This document shows, one piece after another, positions 18,827 to 26,016 of a DNA stretch of 26,615 bases. The position numbers were made by a program, and so were the translations under genes. Below the pieces are notes generated by a model, which did no database searches, had not been told where the DNA came from, and saw only the letters and a list, made by a program, of their open reading frames with translations. Positions within the stretch are counted from its first letter, which is position 1, and every line of letters begins with the position of its first letter. The stretch comes from Chloroflexota bacterium (GTDB lineage: Bacteria > Chloroflexota > Ktedonobacteria > Ktedonobacterales > Ktedonobacteraceae): the NCBI GenBank assembly GCA_005881495.1, contig VBHI01000307.1, positions 1-26,615 on the forward strand, read 5' to 3'.

Positions 18827-20413
18827 TTACCGTAAAGCTTCTCTTCTCCCCGCGTCGCGCCAGCGGCTCACTGCCTCGCTCGCTGCAACCACCGGCCGCC
18901 TGCGCAACTTTTCCGCCTCTATATGTTCATTCGCAAGGAGACTCCCCACCAGGGCTGCCACCTGGGCAGAGGAAAGGGTTGCTTCAGTTTCCTCGACGAG
19001 CGTGGGCTCCTGGCCAACTGCAGAGGGTGCCCCTACATTGCGCGTATCCCATTCTTCTGCCACAAAGTCTGTTGAGAGGTCCCCTTCGATAAAGCGAGGG
19101 TGCTGCATCAACCAGCGCGCGAAGGGGAGTGTCGTGCGTACGCCTACAACCTGGTACTCGAAGAGCGCTCGCCGCATCCGTGCAATAGCCTGGGTACGAT
19201 CCTTGCCCCACACGATCAACTTGGACAGGAGGGGATCGTAGAACAGGGGTACCTGTAAACCCGGGTACAGACTGCTATCGACACGCACGCCAGGACCAGA
19301 AGGCTCTTGTAGCGCCTGAACTGACCCCGTTGCTGGCAAAAAGCGGTTCTCCGGGTCTTCCGCTGAGATGCGGCACTCTATCGCCGCACCGCGGAACACG
19401 ACATCTTTTTGCGTGAAAGACAAAGGAAGGCCAGCGGCAACACGGAATTGCTCCTGCACTAAATCAATCCCTGTATACCATTCCGTGACAGGGTGTTCAA
19501 CCTGAATGCGCGCATTGACTTCCAGGAAATAGAAATTCCTGTCCGGACCCAATAAAAATTCAGTCGTCCCGGCGTTGACATAACGAATAGCTCGCACCAG
19601 CCGTACTGCCGAGGATGTAATCTGCTCTCGCAACTCATCATCCAGTACAGGCGAAGGAGCCTCCTCGATCAACTTCTGATGGCGTCGTTGTATGCTGCAC
19701 TCTCGTTCCCCCAGGTGCACCACATTGCCGTGGGTGTCGGCGATGAATTGCACTTCGATATGGCGAGCAGGAGCGACAGCTTTCTCCATATAGACTCGTC
19801 CATCGCCAAAAGCGCTCCTGGCCTCGCTGCGCGCCGTGCGCAGGGAGGAGAACAGATCTTTGGGGTCGCGCACAAAACGAATGCCTTTCCCACCTCCTCC
19901 GGCGGCTGCCTTGAGTAGAACGGGATAGCCTAACTGTTCAGCGGTGGCCGCATACTTTGTGTCGTCCTCTTCATCGGTCATCGCACCCGGCACAATTGGC
20001 ACACTCGCTGCCTGCGCGGTACGGCGAGCGGCCGTTTTCTCGCCCATTGCGCGCTGCGCCTCCGCTGGAGGCCCAATGAAAATCAGGCCAGCGGCCGCGC
20101 AACTGTCCACAAAGGTGGCATTTTCTGACAGGAAGCCATAGCCTGGGTGAATTGCCTGCGCTCCCGCATATTGAGCGACTTCGATAATCGTAGGAATATG
20201 CAAATAGCTCTGGGAGGCCTGCGCTGGACCGATATGATAGGCCTCGTCAGCCATGCGTACATGTAAAGCATTGCGATCGGCATCGCTATAGACGGCAACA
20301 GCAGTCAGCCCGAGTTCGCGACAGGCCCGCATGATACGTATAGCGATCTCGCCTCTATTCGCGACGAGGACTTTTTGAAAAGGCCACGAGGAAGTCGGAG
20401 TTAACGGGTTCAT
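18827..20413 (-). CDS. accC: Biotin carboxylase (acetyl-/acyl-CoA carboxylase subunit) with C-terminal extension
   Basis: 528-residue ATP-grasp enzyme that carboxylates the biotin of a carrier protein using bicarbonate and ATP, the first half-reaction of acyl-CoA carboxylases. The N-terminal domain starts KVLVANRGEIAIRIMRAC. The ATP-grasp loop is KAAAGGGGKGIRFV, followed by HIEVQFIAD and the catalytic EVNARIQVEHPVTE, then the C-terminal biotin-carboxylase domain with FYDPLLSKLIVWG. About 75 residues beyond the normal 450 follow; they look helical and contain no biotin-attachment MKM, so the carrier must be a separate protein. No carrier or carboxyltransferase gene is nearby, so it may serve acetyl-CoA or another acyl-CoA. 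AAGGAG lies 5 bases before ATG 20413. Confidence 0.93.
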   Translation of the reverse strand: MNPLTPTSSWPFQKVLVANRGEIAIRIMRACRELGLTAVAVYSDADRNALHVRMADEAYHIGPAQASQSYLHIPTIIEVAQYAGAQAIHPGYGFLSENATFVDSCAAAGLIFIGPPAEAQRAMGEKTAARRTAQAASVPIVPGAMTDEEDDTKYAATAEQLGYPVLLKAAAGGGGKGIRFVRDPKDLFSSLRTARSEARSAFGDGRVYMEKAVAPARHIEVQFIADTHGNVVHLGERECSIQRRHQKLIEEAPSPVLDDELREQITSSAVRLVRAIRYVNAGTTEFLLGPDRNFYFLEVNARIQVEHPVTEWYTGIDLVQEQFRVAAGLPLSFTQKDVVFRGAAIECRISAEDPENRFLPATGSVQALQEPSGPGVRVDSSLYPGLQVPLFYDPLLSKLIVWGKDRTQAIARMRRALFEYQVVGVRTTLPFARWLMQHPRFIEGDLSTDFVAEEWDTRNVGAPSAVGQEPTLVEETEATLSSAQVAALVGSLLANEHIEAEKLRRRPVVAASEAVSRWRDAGRREALR

Positions 20414-20449
20414 TGAGGCTCCTTACTTCTGAAAGTTCATTATGGAAGT

Positions 20450-20458
20450 AGTATAGCA
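20450..20458 (-). promoter_or_regulatory. Extended -10 promoter of the biotin carboxylase gene
   Basis: The minus strand reads TGCTATACT, five of six -10 bases with the TGn extension, about 36 bases before the start codon. The -35 region is weak. Confidence 0.5.
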
Positions 20459-20717
20459 TTTTCCGTATTAAGCGTGTCGATAGGTTCAGCAATTGCCCCG
20501 CTTTTGCTGCAAGGGAACAAGGAAGCGCTGATATATAAGCACTGTGTTATACATAGCATCCATAACCCCTATCTCATTTCATAGATTTTCATTATACGTG
20601 CCTGTTAGACTTAAAGTAAGCGAAAACAATGCAGAACTCACCTCTTTTTGGTGAGGAAGCAAGGAAGCAATTTTCTCTCACTCTTAATACGTCGAGACAC
20701 TTTTCAGGAGGCTAACG
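20459..20717. other. Divergent intergenic region with a small hairpin
   Basis: About 260 bases with no gene. CTCACC (20637-20642) pairs with GGTGAG (20650-20655) around a T-rich loop. It is followed at once by two copies of GGAAGCAA (20655-20662 and 20663-20670). AGGAGG stands 6 bases before ATG 20718. I found no convincing promoter for the plus-strand gene. Confidence 0.4.
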
Positions 20718-20948
20718 ATGGTTGCACAGCGCATGATGATTACAGATAAAAAGATCCACACCAAAAAAGCGGCCGTGCGCGAAGCAATGTTATTGCTTGC
20801 GACGCGCCCCTCCATCCAGCAATGGGTCTGCGAAGTATGCGGTATGGTTCATCTGGGTACTGCACCTGATGCATGCGATAGCTGTGGTGTGTCAGGCGCT
20901 CTCGTGCAACATCATGAGATCTGTCGCGAAATGAATAGCCACTGGTAA
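20718..20948 (+). CDS. Small rubredoxin-like zinc/iron-binding protein
   Basis: 76-residue protein. Residues 36-62 hold two CxxC knuckles, C38/C41 in WVCEVCGMVH and C53/C56 in ACDSCGVSG, with the spacing of the rubredoxin-like domain found at the end of rubrerythrins. The metal may be Fe or Zn. The first 35 residues are basic and helical and could contact nucleic acid or a partner protein. There is no rubrerythrin ferritin-like domain, so it is a free-standing knuckle. A strong AGGAGG ribosome-binding site supports translation. The gene stands alone, convergent with the rRNA methyltransferase gene. Function unknown; electron carrier or zinc-binding regulator are the choices. Confidence 0.8.
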   Translation: MVAQRMMITDKKIHTKKAAVREAMLLLATRPSIQQWVCEVCGMVHLGTAPDACDSCGVSGALVQHHEICREMNSHW

Positions 20949-20986
20949 CAGTTACTACAGCCGGCAATCCCACAAAATGCATGTCC

Positions 20987-21826
20987 CTAAGGCCCCGAAT
21001 GCCTCTGGCGTACCGCCTCGTACAGTATTATTCCTGCCGCCATAGCGGCATTCAAAGATTCCACCCCGTTCTCCAGGGGAATGGTAATGTTCAGCGTCGC
21101 CAGTGCCCGCGCTTCCGCTGAAGCCCCCTGTGCTTCATTGCCAATAATTAAGGCAAAAGGCATTGCCAGGTCCTGCTCGTAATACGGGTGTGGACTTCCC
21201 ACCTCGGCCAACAGGACTCGCGGCACCTTCCCACAGTGCAATGCCACTCTCTCGGCGATAGCCTCCCATGCAAGATTGGCCTCAATTGGCAATGCAACAT
21301 GTGCGCCCGCCGCCGAGCGTAAAACCTTGGGATGATAGCAATCGACACAATTTTCGGTCAGGAGTACTTCGTGCACATCGGCAGCCAGGGCCGTTCGCAA
21401 AATAGTGCCCATATTGCCTGGATCGGCAAGATTATCAAGAATGAGGAGAACGGGACGCTGTATCGGAGCACGTTTTGCCTTGATGCGCGCGGGACTGAAT
21501 GCATCAAGAGGGAGAACGCTTACCACTCCTTGCGATGTTTGCACATCGCTCAATGCCTCGATCACCCGTTCGCTCACCTCTATCAACTGATTATCGGACA
21601 GGCCACTTGCGTGCAGCAGCCGCTCAAGCAGTGCTCTTCCGCTGGCCGTGTGCTGTAATAGACCCGGCTGGTAATACACCTCTCGCGGCGCTATACCAGC
21701 ATTCAACAGGACCTCAAGAAGATGTGGGCCTTCCATCAAGAAGAGGCCGCTTTTTTTGCGACCTCTCGTTGTATACAGATCATGTAATTTGCTAATCCGT
21801 GGGTTATGGGGGCTGGTAATCAGCAT
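20987..21826 (-). CDS. TrmH/SpoU family RNA 2'-O-methyltransferase
   Basis: 279-residue SPOUT methyltransferase that should methylate a ribose 2'-OH in rRNA using S-adenosylmethionine. An N-terminal substrate-binding domain (about 1-105, with LITSPHNPRISKL and FLMEGPHLLEV) is followed by the knotted catalytic domain. Its three motifs are visible: LDNLADPGNMGTILRTA, ALIIGNEAQGAS and IPLENGVESLNAAMAAGI. It resembles 23S rRNA guanosine methylases of the RlmB/TsnR kind; the exact base is not predictable. It lies 20 bases after the rplT reading frame and is probably in one operon with rpmI and rplT, an arrangement common in Gram-positive bacteria and their relatives. The ribosome-binding site is weak (GAGAG). 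Confidence 0.93.
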   Translation of the reverse strand: MLITSPHNPRISKLHDLYTTRGRKKSGLFLMEGPHLLEVLLNAGIAPREVYYQPGLLQHTASGRALLERLLHASGLSDNQLIEVSERVIEALSDVQTSQGVVSVLPLDAFSPARIKAKRAPIQRPVLLILDNLADPGNMGTILRTALAADVHEVLLTENCVDCYHPKVLRSAAGAHVALPIEANLAWEAIAERVALHCGKVPRVLLAEVGSPHPYYEQDLAMPFALIIGNEAQGASAEARALATLNITIPLENGVESLNAAMAAGIILYEAVRQRHSGP

Positions 21827-21846
21827 CGGCTCTCAGCCTGACTTCG

Positions 21847-22139
21847 TTATTTCACCGTGTCCAGTGCGGCCTTCACCAGCGCGCCGAAAGCTGCCTCGTC
21901 ATTGACCGCCATCTCAGCCAGAATCTTGCGATCAACGTCGATATTGGCCGTGTGGATAGCGTGCATTAACTTGCTATAGCTCACACCATGCATACGCGCA
22001 GCCGCGTTGATGCGGGTAATCCACAGGCGGCGCATATCGCGCTTGCGATTACGGCGGTCGCGGTACATATACGCCATCGAGCGCATCACGGATTCGTGTG
22101 TTTCTTGTGTGCGGCTACGCCACGTTTCACTCTGGGCAT
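21847..22139 (-). pseudogene. rplT: Ribosomal protein L20 gene with internal deletion and frameshift
   Basis: L20 binds 23S rRNA and is needed for 50S assembly. A perfect start region (GGAGG, 7 bases, ATG 22139) encodes [14 protein letters not shown], the true L20 N-terminus. The frame then ends at TGA (22086-22088) after three more codons. L20 resumes in another frame with [15 protein letters not shown] and runs intact to the stop at 21847. Compared with the usual protein of about 118 residues, about 22 are missing (roughly 15-36, the Arg/Lys-rich tail KKVLKLAKGYxG). That implies a loss of about 64 bases, not a multiple of three. The TGA overlaps an in-frame ATG (TGATG), so a 78-residue tail-less product could be made by reinitiation. 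An intact copy elsewhere, a real deletion or a sequence error are all possible. Confidence 0.85.
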
Positions 22140-22179
22140 CGTTAATCCTCCATTCGATTCTTTCTATTTGACCAGCACA

Positions 22180-22383
22180 TTAATAAGCATAAGGAAGGAG
22201 ACGTTTCATACGGCGTGTATCGCTCGTAGGCAGCTGAAAGTCTTTATCCATCGAACGGACGGCACGCGGTGACTTATTGCGGCGTAGGTGGTTTAAAGCA
22301 ACCTTGCGGCGCATCACTTTACCGCCACCGGTAATCGTGACGCGTTTCGCCATTGCTTTGTGCGTTTTCAGTTTCTGCTTCAT
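22180..22383 (-). CDS. rpmI: 50S ribosomal protein L35
   Basis: 67-residue basic ribosomal protein of the large subunit. The start region MKQKLKTHKAMAKR, followed by TGGGKVMRRKVALNHL and the closing RRMKRLLPYAY, are classic L35. The ATG at 22383 is chosen because it gives the normal L35 length; the frame stays open far upstream, but that part has no ribosomal-protein character. GGAAAGAAG lies just upstream. The order rpmI, rplT, rRNA methylase is the common L20 operon, but infC, which normally heads it, is absent. The preceding 600 bases contain only a promoter and a leader. Confidence 0.96.
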   Translation of the reverse strand: MKQKLKTHKAMAKRVTITGGGKVMRRKVALNHLRRNKSPRAVRSMDKDFQLPTSDTRRMKRLLPYAY

Positions 22384-22606
22384 AATACTTCTTTCCATGT
22401 TTATATACGGGGTAGAGGCAATGTTTTTTAGAATCAAAGGCTGCAAATCTATCTGCTTGAGCGCACAACTAGCAAATGAGCCAGCGCACAATAGGAGAGA
22501 GGCAGTGTGGGTAGCGATTCTTGCCCTGAAACTCTTTTTCAATCCCACAAACAAGTACTCCATTGAAGGCGCAGAGAAGCCTTTGTCCAGAGTACATCCC
22601 CGTTGC
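22384..22606 (-). other. Leader of the rpmI-rplT operon
   Basis: About 220 transcribed bases before rpmI with no gene. In Firmicutes and enterobacteria such leaders bind L20 for autoregulation. Here I could find repeats (two copies of TGTGCGCT on the minus strand) but no clear terminator/antiterminator pair. Confidence 0.35.
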
Positions 22607-22612
22607 GTGACG

Positions 22613-22642
22613 ATTATAACACATCGCGTATTCATTGGGCAA
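22613..22642 (-). promoter_or_regulatory. Promoter of the rpmI-rplT operon
   Basis: On the minus strand TTGCCC (22637-22642), an 18-base spacer and a perfect TATAAT (22613-22618) preceded by TGT. It confirms that the operon starts at rpmI without infC. Confidence 0.65.
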
Positions 22643-23020
22643 TAGGCTTAAAAAGAAGATACCCTGGAATACTAAAAACATGGTTGTATGACTTACTAGC
22701 ACTTTTGGGGGGGACTTGCATTGTAAGGTTCCATTTCTCCTGGAATTCCTGTACACTACAGGAGAGATATACCTATTCTTAGGGGGAGTGTGTACGCTCA
22801 TTGTTTGCTTTACCACTCTATGATAGAGTTGGTATTGTTTGATATCCGTTGAATTGGCTTTGGCAGGCCCATATTTTGTTGAGCAGTATGTCTATTGGAA
22901 TCATCAAGGGAAGCTATCATACATCAATGAGATTCGACGATTTCTCCCTTGTGTTTACGGAACAAATGCCTATCCTGTGTTGATTGTGTTGCGTGCCGCT
23001 TGAGAAGGGTTTAAACTATC
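22643..23020 (+). other. Intergenic region upstream of the chemoreceptor gene, with palindromes
   Basis: About 380 bases with no gene. Seen: a run of seven G (22707-22713), a perfect hairpin TCCTGTA/TACAGGA (22747-22763, loop CAC), and a palindrome ACTCTATGATAGAGT (22815-22829) extended by TACC and GGTA. GAGAAGGG (23002-23009) is the likely ribosome-binding site for ATG 23021. No strong promoter was found. Confidence 0.4.
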
Positions 23021-25345
23021 ATGGTAAGACTTTTTAACAATATTCCTATTTTCCGTCGCTTCCTTGTCCTGTTCGCAATAATGGCAATTGTGCCAATCAT
23101 CGTGATCGTGCTTCTGAGCAACTTCTTCTTGACGTCGCTTGATACACGAAGCCAGGCAGTACAAACAAGCGTCGATTCTCAGAGCCTTTCCTCGCAGGAA
23201 CAGTCGAACCTGCAGCGTATGAATGCATTGCTCCAGACGCGGTTCAATCAGACCTTTGCCTCACTCTCAGGCGTGATCGTTGACCCTGCGCTTGCGAGTG
23301 CAGGTGGATTAGTGAGTACCGACATTACCGCTCGTGAGGTAGAATTCGGACAGTCACTGACCGCTTATCAAAGCAACTACGACCTCACTACTTCTAGCAA
23401 TATGGCGACCATTCGCTCGATCCTCATCGACGACAATCCCGCAACCGGACCAGCCATTATCGCGGACCAGCAACAGGCGCTCAACGAAGTGGTTACGACC
23501 CAGTGGCCTGCCTATCGAAAACTGCAAATTCAGGAGGTTACGCTTCTGGATAATCTGGACCCCATCCTCCAGGGCCACCCAGTGAAGCTCTCGCCAGCTG
23601 AGCTGAAAGCGACATTCACCCGTACCTACAATGTCTTGTGGCACTCCTCCCAGGCGTTCACCAATCTCCAAAATAGCTGGCAGCGCGTGGTGGACGACGC
23701 GGCAGCGACGGGCAAGACCGTGACGACTGTCGGGCCATCAGAAACACAGCCGATCATTATTGGGTCAACCATCGCAATCATCGTGATCCTCGCAATGGCA
23801 TTCTTGATTGGGTTAGCCGTAAACTTCACCATTGTGACCCCCTTGCGCTCCCTTTCTGCTCTGACAAGGCGTATCTCCAGGGGTGATACCAGCGCCCGCG
23901 CACATATGATAGGCCGCGACGAAATCGCCATGGTTGCGACCTCGATGAACAATATGTTGGACAATATCGTGCGCCTTATTCAAGAAGCTCAGGGCCAACG
24001 CGATCTCCTTCAACGACAGGTTGAAAAGCTGGTCAGCGAAGTCAGTGGCGTCGGTGAAGGAGATCTCCGTGTTCAGGCAGAGGTTACCGCCGATGCCCTG
24101 GGCGTGCTCGCCGACTCATTTAACTATATGGTAGAAGAGTTAGGCAGCTTGATCGTGCGTGTCAAAATGGTTGCCAACGAGGTTGATCGTTCGACCTCAG
24201 CGATCTTTGACCGCTTGACCCAGCTGGTGGAGACGGGAGATATCCAACTCAATCAGATCTCTACTGCAGCGGTAGAAGTGGAGCACATGGCCGATTCGAG
24301 CCGCAAGGTGGCTGATCGCGCTGAAATCCTCTATGGTGTGGCTCGTGATGCCCGCCAGAGTGCCCAGGGCGGACGCGCAGCGGTGCAGCAAGCCGTTGAG
24401 GGTATGGGACGCATCCATGAAAACGTGCAAGAAACCTCGTCAAAGGTACAAACACTTGGTGAACGTTCACGTGAAATCAATAACATCGTCGAAGTCATTT
24501 CTACTGTTGCTCATCAAACGAACCGCTTAGCGCTCGACGCCGCTATTCAGGCTGCTATGGCCGGTGAGAATGGGAAGGGCTTCGGCGCGGTTGCCGCGGA
24601 CATCCGTCGGCTGGCCGAGCGCACCAAGGAACAGGCCTCTGTGATTGGACGCATCGTCCGTAGCGTCCGTGAAGACATTGGAGCCGCCGCCGTTTCCATG
24701 CAAGACACCGAGCGAGAAACATCAGCGGGATCTGAACTGACGCAGGAAGCAGGTGTTGCGCTGGAATCCATCTTCTCCGCGGTTGAGCGTCAGGCCAGAG
24801 AAATTGAAAACATCAACCGGATGGCGGCGCAACAGTTGCAATCTTCGAGAAATGTGGTGCATATTATGCGCGCTATTTCAAATACGACCCATCAAAGCAC
24901 CATGAGCACCCGCACTGCTTCCCAGGAAATGGAACGCCTGGCACGCCTGGTTGAGCAGCTACGTTCATCCGTAGAAGCCTTTAAGCTGCGAGAAAACCAG
25001 GGTTACTACATGCCCCTACCCTCCAATGTCACTGTCACCCCGGTAAATGGCCAGGATAACCACATGACAATGAGCGGCATCTTCCGTACAGTCACCGCGT
25101 CAGCTCAAAGGGACAACGGGGCGACCAACTACCCTGCTCTAGCTCCGGCTGGAGGAAGGCCAGCACAACAATACCAGCCTGTTTCCTATCCATCCAACCA
25201 GATCCAGCCTCCCCCTGCTTACCGGCAGTGGCCAGGACAGCAAAACGCTACACCGGCTCTACCGCCTCAGCAACAGTGGCCACCACAGCAGCCACGGACG
25301 CAACGCCCTTATCCAGCACAGGTGCCTGATAACAGCAGACAGTAG
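23021..25345 (+). CDS. PilJ-like methyl-accepting chemotaxis protein with Pro/Gln-rich tail
   Basis: 774-residue chemoreceptor. TM1 (about 13-38) and TM2 (about 245-270) enclose an all-helical sensor domain of about 205 residues. A HAMP domain follows (about 271-323) and a second HAMP-like unit (about 330-380, GVGEGDLRVQ). The signalling hairpin has its tip at about 498-525: HQTNRLALDAAIQAAMAGE, then GKGFGAVAADIRRLAERT. The IQAAMAGE form resembles PilJ receptors of twitching motility in cyanobacteria more than classic MCPs, whose tip reads IEAARAGE. About 110 residues at the C-terminus are rich in Pro, Gln and Asn and have no CheR-docking pentapeptide. No cheW, cheA or pil gene adjoins it, so its partners are elsewhere. 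It may control pili, development or gliding rather than flagella. Confidence 0.9.
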   Translation: MVRLFNNIPIFRRFLVLFAIMAIVPIIVIVLLSNFFLTSLDTRSQAVQTSVDSQSLSSQEQSNLQRMNALLQTRFNQTFASLSGVIVDPALASAGGLVSTDITAREVEFGQSLTAYQSNYDLTTSSNMATIRSILIDDNPATGPAIIADQQQALNEVVTTQWPAYRKLQIQEVTLLDNLDPILQGHPVKLSPAELKATFTRTYNVLWHSSQAFTNLQNSWQRVVDDAAATGKTVTTVGPSETQPIIIGSTIAIIVILAMAFLIGLAVNFTIVTPLRSLSALTRRISRGDTSARAHMIGRDEIAMVATSMNNMLDNIVRLIQEAQGQRDLLQRQVEKLVSEVSGVGEGDLRVQAEVTADALGVLADSFNYMVEELGSLIVRVKMVANEVDRSTSAIFDRLTQLVETGDIQLNQISTAAVEVEHMADSSRKVADRAEILYGVARDARQSAQGGRAAVQQAVEGMGRIHENVQETSSKVQTLGERSREINNIVEVISTVAHQTNRLALDAAIQAAMAGENGKGFGAVAADIRRLAERTKEQASVIGRIVRSVREDIGAAAVSMQDTERETSAGSELTQEAGVALESIFSAVERQAREIENINRMAAQQLQSSRNVVHIMRAISNTTHQSTMSTRTASQEMERLARLVEQLRSSVEAFKLRENQGYYMPLPSNVTVTPVNGQDNHMTMSGIFRTVTASAQRDNGATNYPALAPAGGRPAQQYQPVSYPSNQIQPPPAYRQWPGQQNATPALPPQQQWPPQQPRTQRPYPAQVPDNSRQ

Positions 25346-25347
25346 AG

Positions 25348-25384
25348 AAAAACGGGTTCGGGGTCTTGGTTGATCCCGAACCCG
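25348..25384 (-). terminator. Rho-independent terminator oriented on the minus strand
   Basis: A perfect 10-bp stem, CGGGTTCGGG (25353-25362) with its complement (25375-25384), lies just after the chemoreceptor stop. In the minus direction five T residues follow (A-run 25348-25352). In the plus direction there is no T-tract. It is therefore best placed to end a minus-strand transcript such as that of the 25449-25526 ORF. Confidence 0.65.
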
Positions 25385-25448
25385 CTCCCATTGCGAATGC
25401 TCTCATCAACCATTTTATGTTCTTTTAGTACCTCTTGGTAATTCCTTC

Positions 25449-25526
25449 TTAAATAACGTTGAGTATTATGAATTGTAAATGCTCAAGCGGGCCCTGAGCG
25501 CTTATCACCAGAGATTCTTCGTTCAT
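25449..25526 (-). CDS. Small ORF of 25 codons with a strong ribosome-binding site
   Basis: The minus strand has AGGAGG, 7 bases, then ATG 25526 and a 25-codon frame (MNEESLVISAQG, ending in the hydrophobic LQFIILNVI). A terminator in the same direction lies about 65 bases after its stop. Ribosome-binding site, frame and terminator together suggest a real small gene. It could instead be the 5' remnant of a decayed gene, since neighbouring genes to the right are damaged. No family is recognised and no strong promoter was found. Confidence 0.35.
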   Translation of the reverse strand: MNEESLVISAQGPLEHLQFIILNVI

Positions 25527-25696
25527 TGAATATCCTCCTCGAATCTCTCACAGACCCTATAACACAGAACGGGAATACTTGACTACGAGCTGAGTTCATG
25601 GTACAACCACGTAAGGCATCATACCATTCCTTGCGTTCTTGTCTTTAAAGACAACAAAAAAATTGGACCGGCCAGCCTTCTCTCTATAGCTCGGAA

Positions 25697-25997
25697 GGGA
25701 TTGCCGCCATCGACGGATACGCCATTGGCGTGGGTCTCGAACTGGGGGTATCGTGTAGTTTCAGATCGCGAATCATTGCTGCAAGAGGCATGGGCGCTTG
25801 GCGAGATGTTCCTGGAACGTGCTCCCGTGAGCCTGGAGTGGACCAAGCGTATGATTCACGAAATCACCTCTGGCTCTCACCCTCCAGCAGTCGAGGAAGA
25901 CACGGATGCAGCTATCCGTTGTTTCAAGACCGAAGATGTTCTTGAAGCAGTACAGGTATTCCAGCAGAAATGGAAACCACAGTATACCAGACGATGA
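25697..25997 (+). pseudogene. Enoyl-CoA hydratase/isomerase (crotonase) remnant
   Basis: Two pieces of a crotonase in different frames. In one frame from 25697, GIAAIDGYAIGVGLELG is the conserved segment that forms the CoA-thioester oxyanion hole. From about 25748 the frame used up to the stop at 25995-25997 reads YRVVSDRESLLQEAWALGE, then APVSLEWTKRMI and EAVQVFQQKWKPQY, the normal crotonase C-terminus. About 65 residues between them are missing, and the first 90 or so residues of the protein cannot be found upstream, where a stop closes the frame at 25646-25648. The remnant cannot make a working enzyme. It precedes the FAD-subunit gene by 19 bases, so both may come from one catabolic operon. 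Confidence 0.8.
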
Positions 25998-26016
25998 GCA
26001 TCCAGGAGGGGCCGAG

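Noticed and set aside
22384..22635. Extended L35 start adding 84 residues
   Set aside because: The added residues have no ribosomal-protein character and overlap the promoter -10 box; L35 is normally 64-67 residues.
22469..22816. Minus-strand open frame of 115 codons upstream of rpmI, considered as a possible infC
   Set aside because: It has no IF3 motifs and no ribosome-binding site, and it crosses the operon promoter.
25353..25384. Terminator of the chemoreceptor gene
   Set aside because: The hairpin has no T-tract on the plus side; the T-tract lies on the minus side, so it was assigned to the minus strand.
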